Assembly: GCF_021029445.1 (NCBI RefSeq)
Contig: NZ_CP072610.1
Coordinates: forward strand, 806,001 to 870,000
Length of the DNA: 64,000 nucleotides
Direction of reading: 5' to 3'
From: Pseudomonas wenzhouensis
GTDB lineage: Bacteria; Pseudomonadota; Gammaproteobacteria; Pseudomonadales; Pseudomonadaceae
Shown one piece after another: positions 55,763 to 63,344 of the stretch (position 1 is the stretch's first letter; each line of letters begins with the position of its first letter). A program made the translations under genes and the position numbers. The notes beneath the pieces are model-generated. The model saw only the letters and a program-made list of their open reading frames with translations, was not told where the DNA came from and did no database searches.

Positions 55763-57334
55763 CTAGTAAAGGTCGCGCCGGTAACGTCCGGCTTCGCGCA
55801 AGGCCGTCACCTGCTGCTGGCCGAGCAATCCGTGCAGCAGCGCATCGACCTCTTCGCCCATGCCTTGCAGGCTGCCGCACAGCAGCAGGCTGGCGCCACG
55901 TTCGATCCAGGCGCGCAGCTCATCAGCAGCGTCGCGCAGCAGGTGCTGTACGTAGACCGCTTGCGCCTGATCGCGGGAAAACGCCAGGTCGAGACGGCTG
56001 ATGTGGCCGCTGCGCTGCCAGGTGCGTAGCTCGTCGGCGAAGAACAGGTCGCAGGCGGCGTTGCGTTCGCCGAACAGCAACCAGTGGCCATGCTGGCCCA
56101 GGCGCTCACGCTCGCGCAGGTGGGCGCGCAGGCCGGCCAGGCCGGTGCCGTTGCCGATCAGGATCAGCGGGCCGCTGGCTGTCGGCAGGTGAAAGCTCGG
56201 GTTGCTGCGAATACGCAGCTCGACAGCCCCGCCGATGGGCGCGTATTGGCACAGCCAGCCGGAACCCAGGCCGGGCTGGCCTTTGGCGTCCTGCAGCAGG
56301 CGCACCAGCAATTCCAGCGCGCCGTCATCAGGCAGCGAGGCGATGGAGTAGTCACGATGCGCCAGCAGGGGCAGCGTTTGCAGCACGGCTTCGGCATCCA
56401 GGCCGCGCAGGCTTTGCAGGTCATCCGGCAATTGCCGGCGAGCCAGTTGTGCGCTCAGGGATTGGCCATCGCCAAGGCGTAGCTGGCCATCGAGCTGGAG
56501 CGTGCGCAGCAACGCCTCGACTCGCTCGGTCGGCTGGCAGGGGGCGACTTCGGCGATATCGCCGGCTTGCCAGGCCGGCATGTAGTCTGTTGGCTGCAAG
56601 CGCAGGTGGAACGCGGGGCGCCCTTGGCTGGTGGGGTTCATACAGTGACGTGCGAGCAGTTGCCAGGGCTGGTAATCGGCTGCCTGCCAAGCGGCGAAGT
56701 GCTGCCCGCCAGCCAGCACGCCGAGTTGCTGCTGCCACTGACGCAGCACGGCCGGGTCGCCACGGTCGGCTTCCAGGCGGTCGAACAGGGGATTCGCGCC
56801 GAGGCCTTGCAGTCGCTGGTCCAGTTGCCTAGCAAAACCACAGAAATGCCGATATTGGCGATCCCCCAGGCCGAGCAGGGCGAAGTCGAGCCGGCTCAGG
56901 TCCGGTTGGGCCTGGTCGAGCTCACGCAGCCAGCGCGCCGCGTGATCCGGCGCCTCGCCTTCGCCGTAGGTGCTGGCTATCAGTAGCAGGCGGCTGCTGG
57001 AGGCCAGGCGTTCGGCGCGCAGGGCATCGCAGGGCAGTGCCTGTGCAGCGATGCCGGCGCTGCGCAGTTGTTCGGCGCTCAGCTCGGCAAATGCCCGCGC
57101 CTGGCCGCTCTGGCTGGCGTAGGCGACGAACAAGGGCTCGCCTGTCTCGCTGACGGGGACGGCGCAGGCGGAGCGGGGACGCCAGCTTCGCACGCAGATC
57201 CCTAGCCAGGCGAGCACGGCCAGCGCGGCGCTGATGTGCCGTGGCGGCTGCAGCCAGAACAGCAGGGCGGCCAGGCTCAGGCAGGCAAGTGCGGGCCAGT
57301 AGCGCTGCAGGAAGGGGGCGAGTTGGGGCGTCAT
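55763..57334 (-). CDS. Membrane-anchored flavodoxin/FAD/NADPH reductase (CysJ-like)
   Basis: A 523-residue diflavin reductase. Two N-terminal membrane helices (about 12-30 and 33-50) anchor it. The FMN/flavodoxin domain (66-205) has Y-A-S-Q-S-G-Q, S-T-Y-G-E-G-E-A-P-D and L-G-L-G-D-R-Q-Y; the FAD domain has H-R-D-Y-S-I-A-S; the NADPH domain has G-N-G-T-G-L-A-G-L and ends Y-R-R-D-L-Y. It resembles the C-terminal two thirds of the piuB-like fusion. It is the last gene of the minus-strand cluster with DUF4198, DUF2271, PepSY and a TonB receptor, and is the likely cytosolic electron source for them. A hairpin and repeat separate it from the DUF4198 gene. Confidence 0.87.
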   Translation of the reverse strand: MTPQLAPFLQRYWPALACLSLAALLFWLQPPRHISAALAVLAWLGICVRSWRPRSACAVPVSETGEPLFVAYASQSGQARAFAELSAEQLRSAGIAAQALPCDALRAERLASSSRLLLIASTYGEGEAPDHAARWLRELDQAQPDLSRLDFALLGLGDRQYRHFCGFARQLDQRLQGLGANPLFDRLEADRGDPAVLRQWQQQLGVLAGGQHFAAWQAADYQPWQLLARHCMNPTSQGRPAFHLRLQPTDYMPAWQAGDIAEVAPCQPTERVEALLRTLQLDGQLRLGDGQSLSAQLARRQLPDDLQSLRGLDAEAVLQTLPLLAHRDYSIASLPDDGALELLVRLLQDAKGQPGLGSGWLCQYAPIGGAVELRIRSNPSFHLPTASGPLILIGNGTGLAGLRAHLRERERLGQHGHWLLFGERNAACDLFFADELRTWQRSGHISRLDLAFSRDQAQAVYVQHLLRDAADELRAWIERGASLLLCGSLQGMGEEVDALLHGLLGQQQVTALREAGRYRRDLY

Positions 57335-57380
57335 GATGATCCGTGGTGCGGCTGCAATTCAGGAGGGGCGTGGTGCTCAT

Positions 57381-57402
57381 TCCCGGATTGCATCCGGGCT
57401 AC
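57381..57402 (-). repeat. Single CCCGGATTGCATCCGGGCTAC repeat unit
   Basis: A near-identical copy of the repeat at 13003-13064 in the spacer between the diflavin reductase and DUF4198 genes. Confidence 0.7.
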
Positions 57403-57442
57403 GGTGGCTGCATACCCGCAATGGTTGCCGCAGGTGTGCAGG

Positions 57443-57476
57443 ATGCGCCCCCTGGTCATGTGCGAAGGGGGCGCAT
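57443..57476 (-). terminator. Strong hairpin between the DUF4198 and diflavin reductase genes
   Basis: A perfect 11-bp stem, ATGCGCCCCCT with AGGGGGCGCAT, has a 12-nt loop and starts 4 bp after the DUF4198 stop codon. No T-run follows, so it may attenuate or protect rather than end transcription. Confidence 0.55.
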
Positions 57477-57480
57477 TGGC

Positions 57481-58353
57481 TCAGGGGGCGAGCACTTCGA
57501 GGGTTGCGCTGTAGCTGGCGCGGCGGCGGGTGGCGGGCGCCTGTGCCTGGTCGCTTTCCAGCTCGGCTTCCAGCCAGTACATGCCGGCCTCGGGCCAGGT
57601 GATGCTGACACGGCCCTGGGCATCGCTCTTCAATTCGATCTCGCCGAGCTGGTCGCGATAGCGGTTGCCGCCGGGGATCACACTCACTGCCACATCAGCG
57701 GCAGGCTTGCCGTCGAGCAGCAGGATGAACTCGGCCGCTTCGCCCGCGAACAGGTCATTGGGGTGGGTCACCGGCTGCAGTTCCAGACCCTTGCCGGTGG
57801 TGGACAGCACGGTGTCGGTGGTTTTGCCGGAGGTGACGAAGACTTCCATACGACTGGAGGTCTGGCTGACCTGCAACTCTTCGGCGGCCGCCGGGATTTC
57901 CTTGGCCAGGGCCTCGGCGCTGCCCATCCAGCGCCGCTGTTGGCCGTTCTCCTTGTAGGAGGCGAACAGGCCGTGGTTGGTGATGCTCAGCTTGTAGGTG
58001 CCCTTCTGTGAAAGGGGTAGGTCGAAGCTGCTGCGGTAGCGGCCGATATGGCCATTTTGCGGTTGCAGCAGGCTGCCGTCCGGTGCCTGGATCTGCAGTT
58101 GCGCGGCCGGGCGCAGACGCATGCCGGGTGGCCCACCGGCCGGTGCTTGATCCATTGCGCCGACACCGGCGATACGCAGCGGGAAGTGCTCGAAGTAGAA
58201 CAGATCATTGGAGACGGCGGCGTCGACGGTGATCCACGGCTCCTCACCGGACAGTACGGTGGCCGAGGGCAGCATCCAGGCGCGGTGCGCCTGAGCGGAG
58301 AAAGGCAGGCACAGGGCCAGGGTCAGTGCGGCCCATTTGCAGGTCTTGTTCAT
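57481..58353 (-). CDS. DUF4198 periplasmic protein
   Basis: A 290-residue secreted protein, signal peptide MNKTCKWAALTLALCLPFSA with cleavage after A-Q-A, so the mature chain would start at His23 (H-R-A-W-M-L-P-S). Such an N-terminal H-x-x-W-x-x-P is typical of DUF4198/NikM-like domains, and a terminal histidine can bind a transition metal. The rest is beta-rich with F-Y-F-E-H-F-P-L and Y-W-L-E-A-E. AAGGAAA ribosome site. It starts 10 nt after the DUF2271 stop. Role is inferred to be metal handling. Confidence 0.83.
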   Translation of the reverse strand: MNKTCKWAALTLALCLPFSAQAHRAWMLPSATVLSGEEPWITVDAAVSNDLFYFEHFPLRIAGVGAMDQAPAGGPPGMRLRPAAQLQIQAPDGSLLQPQNGHIGRYRSSFDLPLSQKGTYKLSITNHGLFASYKENGQQRRWMGSAEALAKEIPAAAEELQVSQTSSRMEVFVTSGKTTDTVLSTTGKGLELQPVTHPNDLFAGEAAEFILLLDGKPAADVAVSVIPGGNRYRDQLGEIELKSDAQGRVSITWPEAGMYWLEAELESDQAQAPATRRRASYSATLEVLAP

Positions 58354-58363
58354 GGTGATTTCC

Positions 58364-58876
58364 TTATGGGGTGAGTTCGAGGGTGATGGCGCCCAGCTCG
58401 TGCTGGCCCTGGGCGCTGGCCTGGTTGCGCTGCTGCGGCGGCCAGGTGAACGGCACACGCAGCAGTTCGCGGCCGCCCACTTCGCGTGCAGCCTCTACGA
58501 CCAGTTGGTATTCACCCGCCGCCAGGTTCTGCAACTGCGGGCTGTCGCTGGCGAAGCTCAGGCTGTGCTTGCCTACGGCGCGGGTGGCGCCGCTGATGCC
58601 ATCGACCGGCATGTCCAGGTTGCGCCCGCTGCGGCGCCACCACTGGCGCAGATCCTTGAGCCATTTCTCGCCCTCGGCATCCTTCATCTTCATGTCGTAC
58701 CACACCGTCAGATCGGCGGCGTGACGGTTGCCCGCATCCTCCAGCCAGACGGCCACATAGGGGCGGTGGTATTCGGCGACCTGCAGGCGCGGGATCTCGA
58801 CCTCGACGGTCATCTGTGCCGCCAGCAGCGGGGCGCTGAGCAGGCTGGTAAAGGCGAACAACAAGGGTCTGGACAT
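58364..58876 (-). CDS. DUF2271 periplasmic protein with a flavinylation-like SGAT motif
   Basis: A 170-residue protein with a 20-residue signal peptide (L-L-A-A-Q). Residues 92-98 read D-G-I-S-G-A-T, matching the D-x-x-S/T-G-A-T pattern on which ApbE attaches FMN through the threonine (here T98). A W-W-R-R-S-G-R patch and K-M-K-D-A-E-G-E precede it. DUF2271 has been linked to ApbE-dependent extracytosolic redox systems. GAGGTGG site before the ATG. Spaced 10 nt from both neighbours, so translated with PepSY and DUF4198 genes. Covalent FMN is a prediction. Confidence 0.85.
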   Translation of the reverse strand: MSRPLLFAFTSLLSAPLLAAQMTVEVEIPRLQVAEYHRPYVAVWLEDAGNRHAADLTVWYDMKMKDAEGEKWLKDLRQWWRRSGRNLDMPVDGISGATRAVGKHSLSFASDSPQLQNLAAGEYQLVVEAAREVGGRELLRVPFTWPPQQRNQASAQGQHELGAITLELTP

Positions 58877-58886
58877 GGCCACCTCG

Positions 58887-59486
58887 TCAATGGATGAAAA
58901 CAAGCGCCAGCAGCAGCGGCAGCAACAGGCCCAGACCCGTGAGTGGCCAGGTCGAGGGGCGGCTGCCGGCATGGCGGTGCAGGAGCAGCAGGCCAGTGAG
59001 GCTGAACAACACGCAGACTGCGGCGAAGATATCGATGAGCCAGCTCCAGGCCGTGCCGGTATGGCGGCCCTTGTGCAGGTCGTTGAAGTAAGCGATCCAG
59101 CCACGGTCGGTGGCTTCGTATTCCAGCTCGCCGGAGTGCAGATCGAGGCTCAGCCAGGCGTCGCCACCTGGGCGCGGCAGGGCGATATACAGCTCGCCAT
59201 CCGACCACTCGGCGCTACGCCCGTCGAGGCGCACTTGCAGGCTCTGCTCCAGCCATTGACGCAAGGCCAGCGGCAAACCCTGATTGGGCGTTTGCTGCAG
59301 CAACTGCGCCTGCAACTCGGCGGGCAGTTGCGCCTGCCGCTGCTGTACCTGCGGGCGGGCTTCGATCTGCCCGGCGTGGTTGAGGGTGATGCCGGTGATG
59401 GCGAACAGCAGCATGCCGGCCAGGCAGAGCGCGGAACTGATCCAGTGCCATTGGCGCAGGGTGCCGAGCCAGGGGAGTCGGGGCAT
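58887..59486 (-). CDS. PepSY-associated inner-membrane protein
   Basis: A 199-residue protein with three hydrophobic helices (about 15-35, 148-171, 181-198) and a periplasmic domain between the first two. Conserved histidines are H14, H36, H138 and H142 (in D-L-H-K-G-R-H-T-G) and H170, candidates for haem ligands in PepSY_TM electron carriers such as FpvG-type reductases. Immediately upstream of the DUF2271 gene. A split version of the N-terminal part of the piuB-like fusion. The start has no strong ribosome site, so it could differ by a few codons. Confidence 0.82.
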   Translation of the reverse strand: MPRLPWLGTLRQWHWISSALCLAGMLLFAITGITLNHAGQIEARPQVQQRQAQLPAELQAQLLQQTPNQGLPLALRQWLEQSLQVRLDGRSAEWSDGELYIALPRPGGDAWLSLDLHSGELEYEATDRGWIAYFNDLHKGRHTGTAWSWLIDIFAAVCVLFSLTGLLLLHRHAGSRPSTWPLTGLGLLLPLLLALVFIH

Positions 59487-59596
59487 GTGCAGCGTGCTCG
59501 AAAGAAGGAGGCGGGGATTCTATTCCGGGTGTTTCTGAGGCTGGTTCTTATTGGCAAGGGCTATGCGTTCGTCTGCCGATGACGTTCACCAGTGAA

Positions 59597-59622
59597 GCCG
59601 CCGCTCCGGATGGAGCGGCGGC
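59597..59622 (-). terminator. Hairpin between TonB receptor gene and PepSY gene
   Basis: A perfect 11-bp stem, GCCGCCGCTCC with GGAGCGGCGGC, has a GGAT tetraloop. It lies 7 bp after the receptor stop with no T-run, so it may partly limit transcription into the downstream genes. Confidence 0.6.
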
Positions 59623-59628
59623 ATGGCA

Positions 59629-61860
59629 TCAGAACTCGATAACCGTCGACAGCCAGAGACGGCGACCTTCCTCGAGGGTGCCACTGGTGGACTGCGCGAT
59701 CTGCGTATAGTCCGAGGCCCAGCCGGTGGTGCCGGTGTTGGTGGTGTAGTAGCTGCCGCTGGTGAAGTCCCGGTCGAACAGGTTGTAGATCGTGGCGCTG
59801 AAGGTCACGTTCTGCGAGGCCTTGAAGGAGCCGCCGAGGTGGAAGACCTCATAGGCTTTCAGATCACCGACTGCGTCGAACAGGGTCTGGTTTGCGGCAG
59901 TCAGGTTCTCGTAGCGATCAGTAAAGCGAGCGCGTTCGCCGCGATATTCGCCTTTGAACCACAGTGTCAGGCGGTCATTGGCTGCCCAGCTCAGGCGAGC
60001 GTGAGCCATATGCTCGGGGGTGTTGGTGAGTGGCGCGCCCTTGTTGATGCCACTTTTCTGCTCGCTGTCGGTGTAGGTGTAGTTGACGGCCAATGCCCAG
60101 GCAGGGGCGAACTCCCAGCGGCCTGCAACCTCGACACCCCGGGTGACGGCTTCGCCGATATTCACGCTCTGGGCGAAGTTCTCCTGAGTGAAGCCCGAGC
60201 CGTAGCTTACGCAGCCTGGCTGATTCGGATTCGCCGTGTAGAAACAGTTGGCCAGCGGGGTGCCGTCATCGATCTTGTCCTTGAACTTGTTATGGAACAG
60301 GGTGACGTTGGCGTTGAAGTCGGAAAGGTTGTCGTAGTACGCACCGATCTCGGTGTTGGTGGTGATTTCCGGATCAAGGTCGGGGCTACCGATAGTGATT
60401 GTCGAACCCTGGCCCGTTACACCATTGATGCCGTCATGCAACTGGTTGAGTGTCGGGGTCTTGTAGCCACGGCTTACGCCGCCCTTCAGGGTCCAGGTGT
60501 CCGTTGTGTTCCACACCAGGTAGGCGCGCGGGCTGATATGGCCACCAAAGGCTTCATGATCCTCGTAGCGCGCGCCCAGAGTCAGTGCCAGGTCTTCACG
60601 CAGGCGCCACTCATCTTCGGCGAACAGCGCCCAGGACGTTTGCTGGAAATCCTTATCCGCGATGCTGTCGGTGACCTTGGCGTCCCACCACTGGGCGCCG
60701 ATGGTTGCGATGTGAGATTCCCCCAGCGGGGCGACCAGCTTGCTATCGACAACCAGGTCGGTTGACTTCAGCTTGCGGTCGTCACCGATGATGATCGACG
60801 GGAAACCGGTGTAGGCGTTACCAATCGGGTTACCTGGAATGGTGCGGCCCAAGGTTTCCGTGGTGTTGTGGGTGACGCTGCTTTCCAGGGTGCCGAAACT
60901 CAAACGCCCGGTATGGCTGAGGGCGATCTGATCGCGTTCGAAGCGCAGTTCATCCTTGTAGCCATTGGCTCGCAAAGGCGCATTGGTGGTACAGCCATCG
61001 GTTGCGCTGCCGCCGTTCTTGCCATCGAGATTGCCCAACTGACAGTTATCGTTGTTGTAGACCTGACGGCCACGTTCGAAGTCGAGGGCGAAATCATTGG
61101 ATTCGTTCGGGGTTAGCGTCAGGCGCGTACCGAAGGTTGTATTACGGCCTTCGACGGGCGATGCACCGCGTTTACTGACAGTGCTGTTGTCATCGAACTG
61201 CAGATCGGATTCGCCCCGGTCATACAGGCTGCCACGTACGGCGAGCCCCAGTAGACCTTCGACCAGTGGGCCGCTGGCGTAGAGGCTGGTACTGCTTGCC
61301 TCGCCGTAATCGCGGTTTTCCTGGAACGTATGATCCAGGCTCAGGCTTGCTCCCCATTCCTGGGCGACCTTGCGCGTGATGATATTGACTACGCCGCCCA
61401 TGGCATCGGAGCCGTACAGGGTCGACATCGGCCCGCGAATGACCTCGATGCGCTCGATAGCGGACATGGGCGGCATGAAGCTGGTAGCGGTTTCGTTGAA
61501 GCCATTGGGCGTGACATTACCGGCGGTGTTCTGCCGACGGCCGTCAATCAGAATCAGGGTGTAGTCGCTGGGCAGGCCGCGAATGCTGATATTCAGACCA
61601 CCAGTCTTGCCCGTGCCCTGGCGCACGTCGATGCCTTCCACATCTTCCAGTGCCTGTGCCAGGTTGCTGTAGCGCTTCTGCTGCAATTCCTCGCGGCTGA
61701 TCACGCTGATGCTGGCGGGGGCTTCGGTGATCTTCTGCTCGAAGCCGGAGGCGCTGACGACCACATCGCCAAGGGCGATAGGCTCGTTGGCCTGGGCGCC
61801 GAAGCTGGCGGCCAAGGCAATGGCGCTGGCCAATGCGGTGCGGGAATTGAGAGCGGGCAT
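59629..61860 (-). CDS. TonB-dependent outer-membrane receptor (CirA/FepA-like)
   Basis: A 743-residue receptor. Signal peptide of 24 residues (F-G-A-Q-A-N cleavage region), TonB box region G-D-V-V-V-S-A, plug domain with R-G-L-P-S-D-Y-T-L-I-L-I-D-G-R-R and E-V-I-R-G-P-M-S-T-L-Y-G-S-D-A-M-G-G-V-V-N-I-I-T, and a barrel ending in S-T-V-I-E-F. This subgroup (IrgA/CirA/FepA) differs from the two Fiu-like receptors. It heads the minus-strand cluster with the PepSY-DUF2271-DUF4198 genes, suggesting a ligand that is reduced after import. Confidence 0.9.
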   Translation of the reverse strand: MPALNSRTALASAIALAASFGAQANEPIALGDVVVSASGFEQKITEAPASISVISREELQQKRYSNLAQALEDVEGIDVRQGTGKTGGLNISIRGLPSDYTLILIDGRRQNTAGNVTPNGFNETATSFMPPMSAIERIEVIRGPMSTLYGSDAMGGVVNIITRKVAQEWGASLSLDHTFQENRDYGEASSTSLYASGPLVEGLLGLAVRGSLYDRGESDLQFDDNSTVSKRGASPVEGRNTTFGTRLTLTPNESNDFALDFERGRQVYNNDNCQLGNLDGKNGGSATDGCTTNAPLRANGYKDELRFERDQIALSHTGRLSFGTLESSVTHNTTETLGRTIPGNPIGNAYTGFPSIIIGDDRKLKSTDLVVDSKLVAPLGESHIATIGAQWWDAKVTDSIADKDFQQTSWALFAEDEWRLREDLALTLGARYEDHEAFGGHISPRAYLVWNTTDTWTLKGGVSRGYKTPTLNQLHDGINGVTGQGSTITIGSPDLDPEITTNTEIGAYYDNLSDFNANVTLFHNKFKDKIDDGTPLANCFYTANPNQPGCVSYGSGFTQENFAQSVNIGEAVTRGVEVAGRWEFAPAWALAVNYTYTDSEQKSGINKGAPLTNTPEHMAHARLSWAANDRLTLWFKGEYRGERARFTDRYENLTAANQTLFDAVGDLKAYEVFHLGGSFKASQNVTFSATIYNLFDRDFTSGSYYTTNTGTTGWASDYTQIAQSTSGTLEEGRRLWLSTVIEF

Positions 61861-62260
61861 CGATCTACTCCTGGCAGTAAGGGGGTGCAGTCGTAAGACT
61901 TGCGAACGGCCGGGATGATAGTGATTTGCATATAAGGTTCAATTGCGGATGATATCGAGAAACCTGGAATTGCTCCGCAAGTGCCGTGAATGCTGGCTTG
62001 CGGGGAGGTGTAAATTTTGTAAATGCGACTGATTCTTGATGATTTGAAGGGCTTTGCGTCTGTTTCTGGCCTGCATGAGTTGCTGTCGACAGGAGGCTTG
62101 TACGCTGTCCGGCCGTGAGTGGGCGTGGCGCTCGGTCAAGGGTTCGTGGTGGCGGATCTATCGCGGTCAGGCGGGTTGTGAAACACCCTCAACCGTCACG
62201 CCCGCGAAAGCGGGAGCCCGGTGCCCGTCGGTCCCGGCATGACGGCTTTTGCAGTGTTTC
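61861..62260. promoter_or_regulatory. Intergenic region with receptor promoter and a CCGTCACG/CATGACGG repeat
   Basis: This 400-bp stretch has no supported gene. A weak Fur-like match (GATAGTGATTTGCATATAA, 61917-61935, 11 of 19) lies about 57 bp before the receptor start. From 62193 to 62246 there is an inverted repeat, CCGTCACGCCCGCGAAAGCG to CATGACGG, of a type widely dispersed in bacterial genomes. The rest appears empty. Confidence 0.5.
62193..62246. repeat. CCGTCACGCCCGCGAAAGCG-type inverted repeat
   Basis: The outer arms CCGTCA and TGACGG pair, and inner CCCGC / GCGGG forms a small stem. The size (about 54 bp) and look are those of a small non-coding palindromic repeat. Confidence 0.6.
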
Positions 62261-62551
62261 CTAGCAGGCTTGCCAGTCCAGGGTCAGCTCTTCCTGCCAG
62301 ACGAAGCGTTCGAAGTGACTGCCGACGATACCCTGCAGGCGCTGCAGGTCTTCGCTGTTGTCGCTTTGTACCTGCAGGCGCAATCCCTGATTTTCTGCCT
62401 TGAGGGTGGCCAGGCCTGAAGTGAACGTGATGTTGCCCTGATGCTCGTCGAAGCTGACCGGGATCTTGTGCGCGAAGTGTTTGCACAGTCGGCTGATATA
62501 GCGGGCCGGGGTGTCGGTTGCCACGAAGGCCGTGCTGCTGAATGAAGTCAT
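62261..62551 (-). CDS. DUF2218 protein
   Basis: A 96-residue protein of DUF2218 with the typical A-R-Y-I-S-R-L-C-K-H-F-A-H-K pattern near residues 16-29, then F-x-x-x-x-G and H-F-E-R-F-V-W-Q-E near the C-terminus. The family often occurs beside siderophore or iron-uptake genes; function unknown. Ribosome site GAGAGG precedes the ATG. It lies at the edge of the iron region, on the same strand as the third receptor cluster. Confidence 0.85.
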   Translation of the reverse strand: MTSFSSTAFVATDTPARYISRLCKHFAHKIPVSFDEHQGNITFTSGLATLKAENQGLRLQVQSDNSEDLQRLQGIVGSHFERFVWQEELTLDWQAC

Positions 62552-62604
62552 GAGGAAACCTCTCGGAAGATGATTGTGCTGTGAGTACGCCGCGTCAGCG
62601 GCGT

Positions 62605-63246
62605 TCAGTACGCCAGGGTAAAACGCTGACGGATGTGTTGCGGCTGCTCGGTTTCGTCGAGCATTGCCACGGCGAGGTCGGCGACCGAAATGCTGCCCGG
62701 CTCATCGCCATTGCTCAGCAACTCATCACGGCCCAGGCGGAACTTGCCGGTACATGGGCCTGGAACCAGCAGGGCAGCGGGGGAGACAAAGGTCCACTCC
62801 AGCGCCTGTTCGTCACGCAGGATGTTCAGCACCTGGCGTGCGCCCTCGGCGCCTTCCTTGTACTCGGCGGGGAAATCAGGCGTATCGATCAATTGAACGC
62901 CAGGCGCGACGTACAGGCTGCCAGCGCCACCGACCACCAGCAGACGCCTGATGCCGGCCTGCTTGCTCGCGGCGATGATCGAGCGGCTACCCGCGATGAA
63001 CTGCTCACGGATGTCCGCCACGCCCCAACCCGGGTTGAAGGCGCTTATCACCACGTCATGCCCATTGAGCTGTTCGCTCAGTGTGGCGCTGTTGTGTACG
63101 TCAGCTTGTACGGGGTTGAGCTGAGGGTGTGCGGCCAGTTTGTGTGGATGACGCACCAGAGCGCTGACCTGATGGCCACGATTCAGCGCCTCGTCCAGTA
63201 GCGGTGTGCCGACGTAGCCTGTGGCACCGATCAGGGCGATTTTCAT
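62605..63246 (-). CDS. NAD(P)-binding oxidoreductase (atypical SDR, NmrA-like)
   Basis: A 213-residue Rossmann-fold protein starting MKIALIGATGYVG, the nucleotide-binding G-x-x-G-x-x-G motif. It resembles YwnB-like atypical short-chain dehydrogenases that sense or use NAD(P)H. No canonical Y-x-x-x-K pair is seen. It is divergent from a LysR gene across 98 bp, a common arrangement where the regulator controls the oxidoreductase. Confidence 0.88.
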   Translation of the reverse strand: MKIALIGATGYVGTPLLDEALNRGHQVSALVRHPHKLAAHPQLNPVQADVHNSATLSEQLNGHDVVISAFNPGWGVADIREQFIAGSRSIIAASKQAGIRRLLVVGGAGSLYVAPGVQLIDTPDFPAEYKEGAEGARQVLNILRDEQALEWTFVSPAALLVPGPCTGKFRLGRDELLSNGDEPGSISVADLAVAMLDETEQPQHIRQRFTLAY

Positions 63247-63344
63247 GGAGACCTCGTGCAGTGAAGGTGGATACATCATCGCTGCTGGATAAACACGAGA
63301 AAAAGTGGCCTTATGCACTTGGATAATTAAGTGAGACTTCATAA

